This document shows positions 31,034-40,179 of a stretch of DNA of 64,000 bases, piece after piece. The position numbers were made by a program, and so were the translations under genes. The notes below the pieces were generated by a model, which was given only the letters and a program-made list of their open reading frames with translations, was not told the DNA's origin and did no database searches. The stretch's first letter is position 1, and every line of letters begins with the position of its first letter. Origin of the DNA: JAVBLU01 sp031553225 (GTDB lineage: Bacteria; Bacillota; Clostridia; Christensenellales; UBA1750); NCBI GenBank assembly GCA_031553225.1, contig JAVBLU010000034.1, positions 4,439 to 68,438 of the forward strand. Direction: 5' to 3'.

Positions 31034-31972
31034 ATGGAGCATCGTAAGAAGAGCGTGGCGCTGGCCGCGCTTGTCATGGCTATCGGAACGCTCATCAGCG
31101 CCACAACGGCCCCCAGCATGCGCTTCGTGCTCAACACGGGCATGCCGCCCCTGCAGCTCGCCTTTCTGCGCGCTGCGTTCGCCGCCGCGGGCAGCTTGGT
31201 CATCACCCTGGGTACGCCCGCCCTGCGCGGAGAGCTGCGCGCCCTGCCGCGAAAATCGTTTGCGCTGCTGGTGTTGGCGGGGGCCATGTTTGGGGGCCAC
31301 TACGCCATGTGGGTGCCCGCTCTATCCTACACCACCACCTTTGCCGCGGGCATGCTCGCGTCCGTTCAGCCGCTGTTTGTGTTTGTGGGCGCGTGGCTTC
31401 TTCTGCATGAGCGCACGCCCCTTAAGTGCCTCATCGGCGCGGGCATGGCGCTGCTTGGCGTGGTGCTCATCGGCGTGGGCGAGATGGGCGGCTCGGCGCC
31501 CAACGCCCTGCTGGGGAATATGCTGGCCATCGGTACGGCCGTATTCGGCGCGGGGTACACCATTTCGGCGCGAAAGGCGCGCGCGCACGTATCGCTGATG
31601 CCCTTCTTGGCCGTGCTTTTCACCACGGCCAGCGTCGTTTTGTTCGCCCTGACCGCCGCGACCACCGGCTTTGCGCCGCTGCCGGGCGGCAGCGCGGGCG
31701 GACTGCTATTTTGGCTGGGGCTTGCGTGCACGCTGGGTACGCACGGTGGCTGGAACTATGCGCTGCGCTACATCGAAACCTCCACCGTGGCCATCGTGGG
31801 GCTGTTCGAGCCGGTCGGCGCGTCGCTTTTGTCCTGGGCGCTGTTCGGCGAGGCGCTCGGCTGGCCGCAGCTCCTCTCGGCGGCGCTCATCGTGGGCGGC
31901 ATCGCGGTGTACCTGTACTTTGCCGCCGCGCCGCGCGCCGTGCCCGCGGCGTCCGCGGTGCTGTCCGATTAA
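31034..31972 (+). CDS. EamA/DMT-family transporter
   Basis: The 312-residue integral membrane protein has about ten hydrophobic helices in two EamA repeats (about residues 8-145 and 158-300). The second repeat ends with the typical VAIVGLFEPVGASLLSWALF. DMT transporters move metabolites such as sugars, amino acids or nucleotide sugars, often by export or exchange. It lies 18 bases after the PfkB kinase and shares its promoter, so it may move the substrate or product of that pathway. A bidirectional terminator follows. Confidence 0.88.
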   Translation: MEHRKKSVALAALVMAIGTLISATTAPSMRFVLNTGMPPLQLAFLRAAFAAAGSLVITLGTPALRGELRALPRKSFALLVLAGAMFGGHYAMWVPALSYTTTFAAGMLASVQPLFVFVGAWLLLHERTPLKCLIGAGMALLGVVLIGVGEMGGSAPNALLGNMLAIGTAVFGAGYTISARKARAHVSLMPFLAVLFTTASVVLFALTAATTGFAPLPGGSAGGLLFWLGLACTLGTHGGWNYALRYIETSTVAIVGLFEPVGASLLSWALFGEALGWPQLLSAALIVGGIAVYLYFAAAPRAVPAASAVLSD

Positions 31973-32008
31973 CCGCCTGCGGGCAAAGGCTTCGCCTGCG
32001 GGCAAGTG

Positions 32009-32048
32009 AAAAACCCTTCCTCGAGATGTGCCTCGAAGAAGGGTTTTT
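32009..32048. terminator. Bidirectional terminator
   Basis: An 11-bp outer stem with A5 and T5 ends (AAAAACCCTTC / GAAGGGTTTTT), one mismatch, a 5-bp inner stem (TCGAG / CTCGA) and a 6-base loop. It ends the PfkB-EamA transcript and, on the other strand, the transglutaminase operon. Confidence 0.9.
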
Positions 32049-32055
32049 CTCGGGG

Positions 32056-32262
32056 TTACTTCGTGCCGCGCGGGTGGTCCTTATACGCGCCGGCGGGAAA
32101 GTTGCGCACTTCCCACAAACGCTGCGTGTCCGGCGCGATGCGCTTTTTTTCCTTTGCGCGGCCTTTGGGCTGTTTTGCCACTTCGGCATCACCCCGCGCT
32201 ATTTTGCGCGCGGCCGCCGCTTCATATGCACGGTTACGGGCGCGCACGCGCGCCGCAGGCAT
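32056..32262 (-). CDS. Possible small basic protein at the end of the transglutaminase operon
   Basis: An open frame of 68 residues overlaps the last 64 bases of the transglutaminase gene in another frame and stops seven bases before the terminator. The part beyond the overlap (from about residue 22) has strong GC-third-position codon use and reads as a plausible lysine-rich C-terminus (RIAPDTQRLWEVRNFPAGAY, then KDHPRGTK). A shorter product from an internal GTG is possible (near residue 27), with GGGGTGAT upstream. No family is recognised. Support comes from codon use and from its position before the terminator. Confidence 0.5.
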   Translation of the reverse strand: MPAARVRARNRAYEAAAARKIARGDAEVAKQPKGRAKEKKRIAPDTQRLWEVRNFPAGAYKDHPRGTK

Positions 32263-34514
32263 CTTTGGAAGAAGAAGGAGAATACGCCGATCGTGCGCCG
32301 CAGCGCCACGTTCTGCTCACGCTGCAGGCGCATCGCAAAGGCGATTTCCTGCGCGGTTGGCTCCTTCATGCCATACACGTAGCGCGTCCACACCTCGGCC
32401 ACCTCGCCCAGCGAGCCCTCCTGCGGCCGCAGCCATCCGTCCACGCGCTGCGCGAAGGTGAGGGCCGTGTCGCCGGTCTTCATGCGCGCGTCATAAAAGC
32501 TGAGAATGGCGAGCAGGTCGTGGTAGTAGTGCGCTAGCTGATCGCCCGTGCTCGCCCATTTGCGCCGAACGTAGGGGAGGCGGAAGCGGCGATAATGGTG
32601 GGCGATGGGCAGGACGATGAACAAAAGCAGCAGCAGCGCGAGCAGCCCCCCGCCAACCCACACGGGCGTGCCCGTCAGCAGAATTTCATAGTTTTGCGCT
32701 GGCGGCAGGTCGTCCGGAAGCGGCAACTCCTCCTCGGGCAGCGGGTCCTCCTCCACGCCGCCGGCTCCGCCGGAGGTGAGCAGTTCCTCCAGGGCCTGCG
32801 TGGGCGTCGGGTCAAAGGCCACCCAGCCGATACCGCCCAGATAGATCTCCACCCAGGCGTGCGCGTTGGCGTCGGTAACGAGCACACCGCCTGCGGCGTT
32901 GCGCGTACCGCCCGGCATGTAACCCTCCACGTACCGAGAGGGGAGCGCGGCGCAGCGCGCCATAACGGCCATGGCCGTGGCGAAGTAAGTACAGTACCCC
33001 TCGCCGGTTTTCAGCATGTACGCAACGAAGTCCTCGTCCTGCGGCGGCACGCTCGGCTGCAGGTTGTAGGTGAAGGAGTCGCGCAGATAGGCTTCCAGCG
33101 CGGCGGCCTTTTCGTAGGGCGTGCCCCCTCCGGCGGCGTCTTTGGCGGCCTGGGAGACGCTTTCGGGGAGACCGTCGGGCAGCTGCAGGTAGTTGGCCAG
33201 CTCGGCCTGTTTGCCGGCATTCTCCGGCGCCGCGCCGCCGCCCAGCGCGGTCACGGCCTGTTCGAAGGCCTCGCTGCCGCGCAGGGAGAGCCGCGTGTGT
33301 ACGGTATAGACCTGCTCCAGCAGAGGCGGGCGGGAGGCGTACGCTTCGGCGTCTCCGGCGAAGTAGGGGATAAAGCCTTCCTCCGGCGAGGTGATCGCCA
33401 GGACGCGCCCGGAAGTGAAGAGCGTGTTCCAGCCGTACGATTTTTGCAGGACGGTCACTTCCGTCTCGTGGTACAGCGAGCCTTCCAGCGCAAGGCCTTC
33501 CGGCACGAGCGCCGGGGCAGGACGTGACAGGTCGAAGGTCTCCGCCTGCTGCTCGCGCGAGAGAACGCTGCCGATGCGGCGGTCCGGGCCGTGGCTTACA
33601 TCCAGCCACCCGCTGCCCGTATAGTAGCTGTACACCGCGCCGCGCAGGTACACGGGGCGGTCGGCGTACACCTCCAGCACGTTGCCCTCGCCCAGGGTCA
33701 CGGGGCCGCCCAGGCGGTCGCCCAGCGGCTGAAAACCGCTGTGCGCTATGGCGTAGGTGGTGCGTGGCCGCGTAAAGCCCGTATAGGGGGCAAGCAGGTC
33801 GTTCACGTCGCCAAAGGCGCGCTCGGCCCACGTGGCGCGCCAGGCGGAGGTGTCGGACGCGACGGCCGAGAGCGCGCACACGGCCATCACGCCCGCTACG
33901 GCCAGCGCGTACAGCTGCAGCCGCGCGCGAGCCTCCGGCGGCGTGCCCTCGCGCTTTTTCAGCGCCGAGCGGGTCATCTGTGCGAACACCGCCACGGCGG
34001 CCATGCCCGCAAACGGCAGCAGGTAGTAGTGCTGCAGCCCCCACATCGCACCAAACAGCGCCACGGCGGCTATCGCCAGCACAAGCGAGGAGGGGAGCTT
34101 GCGCACGAAGGCGAAGGAAAACGCGCCCGCGCCCGCCCAGATAAGCCCGGCCAGCCAAAGTCCATACGGCGCCTGCAGGTTGGTTCTGCGCCAGGAGTAG
34201 AGATAGAGCCAGTAGGCGAAGGGATGCAGATGCTTGTCCCAAACCAGCTGCAGGAAGGCGAGGATTGCCTCCATGCCGGAGCGTCGCAGCACGACCAGGA
34301 AAGCGACGGCCAGCGCGGATGCAAAAGCCACGCCGCTCTTCCAGTTGTAGAAGAGCGGCGTGAACACGATGAACACGGCCGTGAGCGCGGCCAAAGTAAC
34401 CGGCACGGAGAAGGGCACCGGGAAGGCGCGGCACAAAACGCCCGCCACGCCCCCGGCGAACAGCAGGTAAATGCAATAATCGGCCAGCAGCCGGACGCGC
34501 CATTCGCGGTTCAT
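32199..34514 (-). CDS. Membrane-anchored transglutaminase-like protein
   Basis: The 771-residue protein begins with several membrane helices (about residues 10-230). An extracytoplasmic region follows (DUF3488-like) with a transglutaminase-like core. The catalytic triad is visible: Cys in EGYCTYFATAMA, His in ANAHAWVEIY and Asp in VAFDPTP. A Pro/Glu-rich linker, a further transmembrane helix (WVGGGLLALLLLLFIVLPIA, about residue 635) and a cytoplasmic tail with a DUF4129-like helical segment complete it. With MoxR and DUF58 genes upstream it forms a conserved envelope module of unknown exact role. The ATG at 34514 overlaps the DUF58 stop codon (ATGA). Confidence 0.9.
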   Translation of the reverse strand: MNREWRVRLLADYCIYLLFAGGVAGVLCRAFPVPFSVPVTLAALTAVFIVFTPLFYNWKSGVAFASALAVAFLVVLRRSGMEAILAFLQLVWDKHLHPFAYWLYLYSWRRTNLQAPYGLWLAGLIWAGAGAFSFAFVRKLPSSLVLAIAAVALFGAMWGLQHYYLLPFAGMAAVAVFAQMTRSALKKREGTPPEARARLQLYALAVAGVMAVCALSAVASDTSAWRATWAERAFGDVNDLLAPYTGFTRPRTTYAIAHSGFQPLGDRLGGPVTLGEGNVLEVYADRPVYLRGAVYSYYTGSGWLDVSHGPDRRIGSVLSREQQAETFDLSRPAPALVPEGLALEGSLYHETEVTVLQKSYGWNTLFTSGRVLAITSPEEGFIPYFAGDAEAYASRPPLLEQVYTVHTRLSLRGSEAFEQAVTALGGGAAPENAGKQAELANYLQLPDGLPESVSQAAKDAAGGGTPYEKAAALEAYLRDSFTYNLQPSVPPQDEDFVAYMLKTGEGYCTYFATAMAVMARCAALPSRYVEGYMPGGTRNAAGGVLVTDANAHAWVEIYLGGIGWVAFDPTPTQALEELLTSGGAGGVEEDPLPEEELPLPDDLPPAQNYEILLTGTPVWVGGGLLALLLLLFIVLPIAHHYRRFRLPYVRRKWASTGDQLAHYYHDLLAILSFYDARMKTGDTALTFAQRVDGWLRPQEGSLGEVAEVWTRYVYGMKEPTAQEIAFAMRLQREQNVALRRTIGVFSFFFQRCLRRACAPVTVHMKRRPRAK

Positions 34515-35715
34515 GCGGCGCCTCCGCGCGTGTCGCGCAGCTCGTCCTCGTGCAGAATGAGCCGGGCCTGCGCGCCCTTTCCGCGCAGCGCCGCAATCTG
34601 CCGCTCGGACAAGTCGTATTTTTCCATGGGCGCGGCGCACAGATACACGCACAGGTGCACCCCGCGCGCCCGCATCGATTCCAGCGCGCCGAAGAGATGA
34701 TCCGTCATGAGCGGGGTAACCACCACGACGGAAGTATGCGCAGAGGTGCCCGCCAGCTCAAGGCCGATAATGTCCTGCATGGGGTAGCTCCTGCCGAAGG
34801 GCGCAAACGCCAGATACGTGGAGAGAGCGGAGATGTCCGTGGGTTTGGTGGCCAGAAACTGCACGCGCTCGGGGTCGTAGGCCACAAAGCGGACCGGGAT
34901 CCAGCGCGTGAGCAGATGCGCCGCCACGGAGAGGGCCGTGGTGACGCACAGGTCTTCGATCTGTACCCGGCGCAGCCCCTCGCGGCCGTGCGCGTTCACG
35001 TCCAGCAAAATGAGCGCGTCCGGCCGCTCCTCGCCTTCATAGCGCTTTACCAGGAGGCTGCCGCGCCGCACGGACGCCTTCCAGTGGATGCGCCGCATGG
35101 GGTCGCCGACCATATATGCGCGCGTGTCCGCGTAGGAGGCTTCAACGCGCGAGAGCACGCGCCGGGACAGCCGCCCCTCGCTGATGCGCGTGGGCAGCTC
35201 AAAACTGCCCAGAGGGATGGGGCGGGGTTCCACGTTCAGGCGCAGGGGCTGGAAATATCCGGTATGGCGCATGGGCAGGCGCAGGTTGACCAGACCGAAC
35301 AGGTCCGTTACGGCGACGTGCGTAAAGCCGATCTCGTAGGAGCCGCGGTACGGGCAGTCGATCTCCTCCTCGCGCACGCGGGCCTGGCCGGGCAGCACCG
35401 TTGCGTCCATGGTTTGCGGCGCGCCCGAGAGGGAGGAAACGGGCGTATGATAGCTCATGCGGATAAAGGAGAAGGGAAAGAAGCGGTCGTTGTGCAGCTC
35501 GAAGCGCAGCGTGATGCGCGCACCCTTAACGGCCTGATGCGCGGAGAGGGACTGCGTGTACTTAAACCCGAAGAGCTGCGCGGCGCACAGCGCAAGGCAC
35601 GCCGCCAAAAGCCCCAGGCACAGCGCGAAGCCCGCGACGAAAAAGCGCTCGCCGGTTGCCAGCGCGCTGACCAGCAGGCTGCCGGCCAGAAGCCCGACCG
35701 TCCACCTGCGCGCCG

Positions 35716-35719
<4 letters not shown>
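34511..35719 (-). CDS. DUF58 domain protein
   Basis: The 402-residue protein has two N-terminal membrane helices (about 6-50), an extracellular beta-rich region, and a DUF58 core with DPMRRIHWKASVRRGSLLVK (about 198-217), the family signature. A von Willebrand A-like region follows (ALILLDVNAHG and TSVVVVTPLMTDH). DUF58 proteins act with MoxR ATPases in complex assembly or maturation. It overlaps both neighbours by four bases (ATGA), so the three genes are translated as a coupled set. Confidence 0.9.
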
Positions 35720-36654
<935 letters not shown>

Positions 36655-36685
36655 TCAAAGCCCTTCCCTCTTAGGTTATAAGACT

Positions 36686-36714
36686 AGCATACCGTAACGC
36701 TTGGAAATTGGCAA
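36686..36714 (-). promoter_or_regulatory. Promoter of the MoxR-DUF58-transglutaminase operon
   Basis: On the minus strand TTGCCA (36709-36714), a 17-base spacer and TATGCT (36686-36691). Confidence 0.7.
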
Positions 36715-36742
36715 GAAGTGTCACGGAGCATTTGTGAACATT

Positions 36743-36771
36743 GTATTAATTTGCCATTGGGCCGTATTAAT
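36743..36771 (+). promoter_or_regulatory. Direct repeats and possible promoter before the P-type ATPase
   Basis: GTATTAAT occurs at 36743-36750 and again at 36764-36771, 21 bases apart, two turns of the helix. The second copy contains a -10-like TATTAA and the first lies beside a weak TTGTAT, 18 bases upstream. The repeats may be operator half-sites for metal or stress control. Confidence 0.45.
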
Positions 36772-36958
36772 GTTGTCTTTTTTTACCTGAAGAATGGGAG
36801 TATATGGATATCGCGTCGCCGAAGACAGATCCGGCCGCCATCCCTCGCCGGATCCGTTCGCGCAATGGGGAGGCGGGCTTCGCCGCAGGCGTTCAAGTTT
36901 GCACAGCCGGGTATGCCGGGGGGACAGGCCGCATAGATATGGGGCGGGAGGTGCCCAT
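36772..36958 (+). other. Long GC-rich leader of the P-type ATPase gene
   Basis: About 190 bases separate the probable promoter from the start codon, with no convincing gene. Local pairing is possible: GATCCGGC (36828-36835) with GCCGGATC (36847-36854), and GGCG / CGCC further on. Metal-sensing riboswitches often precede cation ATPases, but no known riboswitch consensus could be fitted here. Confidence 0.4.
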
Positions 36959-39640
36959 ATGCAGTTACGAATGAGAAATCCCATGCGTACCCTGGGCGCA
37001 GGGGAAGGCCTGTCACAGGAGGAAGTGGCGCGCTCACGCGCGCTGCACGGCTCCAACGCCCTGCCGCCCGCCAAGCGCTCGTCCCTCCTGCGCAAGTTTA
37101 TGGAGGCGTTCAGCGACCCGATCATACGCATCCTGCTCGTGGCGTTGTTCGTCAACCTGGTGTTCCTTCTGCGCTCCATGAGCTGGTACGAGCCTTTGGG
37201 CATCGCCGCGGCCGTGCTTCTGGCCACGCTCATTTCCACGCTGTGCGAGCGCAGCAACGAGTCGGCCTTTGACAAACTGCAGGAGGAGGCGGCCCGTACG
37301 ACCTGCCGCGTACGCAGGGCGGAGGGCATCCGCGAAGCGCCCGTGGAGGATGTGGTCGTGGGCGACCTGGTGGCCCTGCAGGCCGGCGAGCGCGTGCCTG
37401 CGGACGGCGTGATGCGCCAAGGCGAACTGCTGGTGGACCAAAGCGCCCTTAACGGCGAGGCCAAGGAAGCGCGCAAAGCCCCCGCCGGGCAGGGCAAGCC
37501 GCTCACGGGGTTCCTTGCGCCCGAGCGGCTGTTCCGCGGGTCGGTGGTGTGCTCGGGCGAGGGCGAGTTTCTGGTGGAGGCCGTAGGCGAAAAGACCATG
37601 TACGGCCAGCTGGCGCGCGACATACAGGAGGAGGCGCGTCAGTCGCCACTGAAGCTGCGCCTTGCGCATCTGGCGGGCGTCATCTCGCGCATGGGGTACA
37701 TCGGCGCGGCGCTCGTGATGCTGGCTTACCTCTTTAACGCCTTCTTCCTGGACTTCTCCTTCAACGTGCCCGTGGCGCTTGCGTATTTTGCCGACTGGCG
37801 TACCCTTGCACAGGCGCTTTTGCAGGCGGCGACGCTTGCCGTCACGGTGATTGTGGTGGCCGTGCCCGAAGGGCTGCCCATGATGGTGGCGGTGGTGCTC
37901 TCCTCCAACATGAAGCGCATGCTGCGCGACCATGTGCTCGTGCGCAAAATGACCGGCATTGAAACGGCCGGCTCCATGAGCATCCTCTTTACGGACAAGA
38001 CGGGCACGGTGACGCAGGGAAGGCTGGCCGTGCATTCCTTCATCGGCGGGGACGGCCAGGCGTACGACGCTTTCCCGGAAGTTGCCCGCCGCCCCGGGCT
38101 GTGGCGGCTGGTGGAGGCCTCGCTGCGCTACAACAACGCCGCGGAGATGAGCGGCGGCGGCATCGCCCGCCGCGCCATAGGCGGCAACGGCACCGATCGG
38201 GCGCTGCTTGAGGCCGTGGACGCGCTTCCGGCCGCGGCGCCGCTGCTTAAGACCGCGCTTGTGCCCTTTAACAGCCGTATCAAGTTTTCCGCCGTGCGCG
38301 TGAGCGGCGAGGTGAAGCTGACGCTGCTCAAAGGCGCGCCGGACGTGCTGCTGCCGCGCTGCGCGCAGTGCGTTACCAAAGACGGCGCACTGCGCCCCTA
38401 TACGCAGCAGACGGAGATCAAGCGCCAGATGAGGCGCGCCGAAGAGCGCGCGCTTCGGCTGGTGGCGCTGTGCGCCACCACATCGCCGGTGGCGGAGGAC
38501 GCCCTGCCAAGCGACCTGCAGCTCATCGGCCTTGTGGCGATGCGCGACGAGATCCGCCCCGAGGCGGCGCATGCGGTGCGGCAGGTGCGCGAGGCGGGCG
38601 TGCAGGTGGTGATGATGACCGGCGACGCCAAGGCGACCGCCCAGGCCATCGCCCAGGAGACGGGCATCCTGTCCGCGCCGGGCGAGCTGGTGCTCATGTC
38701 CGAGGAGCTGGGCACCCTTACCGACGAGCAGGTAAAGGCGCTGCTTCCCCAGCTCAGGGTGGTGGCGCGCGCGCTGCCCGCCGACAAGAGCCGTCTGGTG
38801 CGCCTCGCCCAGGAGGCGGGGTACGTGGCGGGCATGACGGGCGACGGCGTAAACGACGCGCCGGCGCTTAAGAAAGCCGACGTAGGCTTCGCCATGGGCT
38901 CGGGCACCGAGGTGGCCAAGGAGGCGGGGGACATCGTCATCCTGGACGACAACATCCGCTCCATCGCCCGCGCTATCCTGTACGGCCGCACGATCTTCAG
39001 GAGCATCCGAAAGTTCATCGTGTTTCAGCTCACCATCAATTTCTGCGCGGTGGGGATCTCGGTGCTCTGCCCGCTGCTGGGCGTGGACCAGCCGGTGACG
39101 GTGCTGCAGATGCTGTGGATCAACATGGTGATGGACACGCTGGCCGGCCTTGCCTTCGCGGGCGAACCGCCCCAGGACAGCTCCATGCGCGAGCCGCCCA
39201 AACCGCGCGACGCGCGCATCCTGAACGTGCCCATGATGTCCGCCATTGTCGTGACCGGCCTTTACTGCGTCGGTTTGTGCGTCGCGTTTCTCAAGACGCC
39301 GCTGTCGGCCTTCGTGCGCCCCGCGCCCGACAATCGATACCTGCTCACGGCGTTCTTCGGCCTGTTCATCTTTCTGGCCATCGTCGTCGCCTTCTGCGCG
39401 CGAACGCCCCGGCGGCACCTGTTCGCCGACATTCTGCGCAACCGTGTCTTCCTTGCGGTGATGGCCGCGGTGGCGGCCGTGCAGCTGGCGCTTTTGTACC
39501 TGGGGGGGCCGCTCTTCCGCACGGCCGGGCTCACCGGGCGCGAGCTCATGTACATCGCCCTCCTTGCCCTCAGCGTGCTGCCCGTGGATTTTTTGCGCAA
39601 GCACGCTTTGGCAGGCAGGGAGGGGCGGCGGCGGCGCTGA
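36959..39640 (+). CDS. P-type cation (Ca2+-type) ATPase
   Basis: The 893-residue pump has the P2-type plan: helices near the N-terminus, an actuator domain, the VPEGLPMMVAV segment in TM4 and phosphorylated Asp346 in LFTDKTGTVTQG. A nucleotide-binding domain follows (KGAPDVLL), then the hinge MTGDGVNDAPAL and six C-terminal helices. It probably exports Ca2+ or a similar ion. An oddity is the actuator loop: the usual TGES reads NGEA (residues 165-168, within DQSALNGEAKE), keeping the catalytic Glu but changing both flanking residues. The ATG at 36959 follows GGGAGGTG. Confidence 0.9.
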   Translation: MQLRMRNPMRTLGAGEGLSQEEVARSRALHGSNALPPAKRSSLLRKFMEAFSDPIIRILLVALFVNLVFLLRSMSWYEPLGIAAAVLLATLISTLCERSNESAFDKLQEEAARTTCRVRRAEGIREAPVEDVVVGDLVALQAGERVPADGVMRQGELLVDQSALNGEAKEARKAPAGQGKPLTGFLAPERLFRGSVVCSGEGEFLVEAVGEKTMYGQLARDIQEEARQSPLKLRLAHLAGVISRMGYIGAALVMLAYLFNAFFLDFSFNVPVALAYFADWRTLAQALLQAATLAVTVIVVAVPEGLPMMVAVVLSSNMKRMLRDHVLVRKMTGIETAGSMSILFTDKTGTVTQGRLAVHSFIGGDGQAYDAFPEVARRPGLWRLVEASLRYNNAAEMSGGGIARRAIGGNGTDRALLEAVDALPAAAPLLKTALVPFNSRIKFSAVRVSGEVKLTLLKGAPDVLLPRCAQCVTKDGALRPYTQQTEIKRQMRRAEERALRLVALCATTSPVAEDALPSDLQLIGLVAMRDEIRPEAAHAVRQVREAGVQVVMMTGDAKATAQAIAQETGILSAPGELVLMSEELGTLTDEQVKALLPQLRVVARALPADKSRLVRLAQEAGYVAGMTGDGVNDAPALKKADVGFAMGSGTEVAKEAGDIVILDDNIRSIARAILYGRTIFRSIRKFIVFQLTINFCAVGISVLCPLLGVDQPVTVLQMLWINMVMDTLAGLAFAGEPPQDSSMREPPKPRDARILNVPMMSAIVVTGLYCVGLCVAFLKTPLSAFVRPAPDNRYLLTAFFGLFIFLAIVVAFCARTPRRHLFADILRNRVFLAVMAAVAAVQLALLYLGGPLFRTAGLTGRELMYIALLALSVLPVDFLRKHALAGREGRRRR

Positions 39641-39689
39641 GCCTTGCGGATTGTTCACACAACAGTAACGGATGGCCGTGCGCAAAGGC

Positions 39690-39718
39690 TTGTTTCACGC
39701 CCTTGCGCATTGTATAAT
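39690..39718 (+). promoter_or_regulatory. Promoter of the P-loop protein and threonine synthase genes
   Basis: TTGTTT (39690-39695), a 17-base spacer and a perfect TATAAT (39713-39718). AAGGAGG and the ATG at 39748 follow. Confidence 0.78.
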
Positions 39719-39747
39719 GTTTTCATGCAAGGGAAGGAGGCATAACG

Positions 39748-40158
39748 ATGATCAAGGTAATTTACGGCAGAAAAGGTTCCGGCAAGACGAAACGGATCAT
39801 CGACATGGCCAACGATGCCGTGCGCGCCTACAACGGGGACATCGTTTTCATCGACGACGACAACCGCTACATGCTGGATTTGCAGCATGAGATACGCTTT
39901 GCAAACGCCACCGAGTACGGCATCTCCAGCCCGGACATGCTGCTCGGGTTCCTGGCGGGCATCATCGCCTCCAATTACGACATGAGCCTTCTGTTCATCG
40001 ACGGGTTCCTGCGCATCATCAAGCAGCCCCTCGGGGAGCTTGCGGATTTCTTCGCGCGGCTGAAAACGCTGGCCGATGAGCATGAGCTGACCGTGGTCAT
40101 CTCCTGCTCGGGCGACCCGGATTCCATGCCCGATTTCCTGGCCAGTCACATCATCTAA
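39748..40158 (+). CDS. Small P-loop ATPase-like protein
   Basis: The 136-residue protein begins with a Walker A motif (YGRKGSGKTKRI, residues 6-17) and has a Walker B-like SLLFIDGFLR (about 81-90). A C-terminal strand ends TVVISCSGDP, a sensor-like position. It is too short for a full AAA domain and resembles small Twitch- or KTI12-like nucleotide-binding proteins found in Firmicutes; no specific role is recognised. It has its own promoter and AAGGAGG site, and threonine synthase follows 21 bases later. Confidence 0.8.
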   Translation: MIKVIYGRKGSGKTKRIIDMANDAVRAYNGDIVFIDDDNRYMLDLQHEIRFANATEYGISSPDMLLGFLAGIIASNYDMSLLFIDGFLRIIKQPLGELADFFARLKTLADEHELTVVISCSGDPDSMPDFLASHII

Positions 40159-40179
40159 AGAACGATAGGCGGAGGGGCC

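Noticed and set aside
36772..36958. Manganese (yybP-ykoY) or other metal riboswitch before the cation ATPase
   Set aside because: A GGGAGTA near the start recalls one strand of the yybP-ykoY stem, but the matching 3' strand and core motifs were not found.
37034..39685. Minus-strand open frame of 883 codons opposite the P-type ATPase
   Set aside because: Same cause: an antisense shadow with low-complexity His/Arg/Gly composition, while the plus strand has every P-type ATPase motif.
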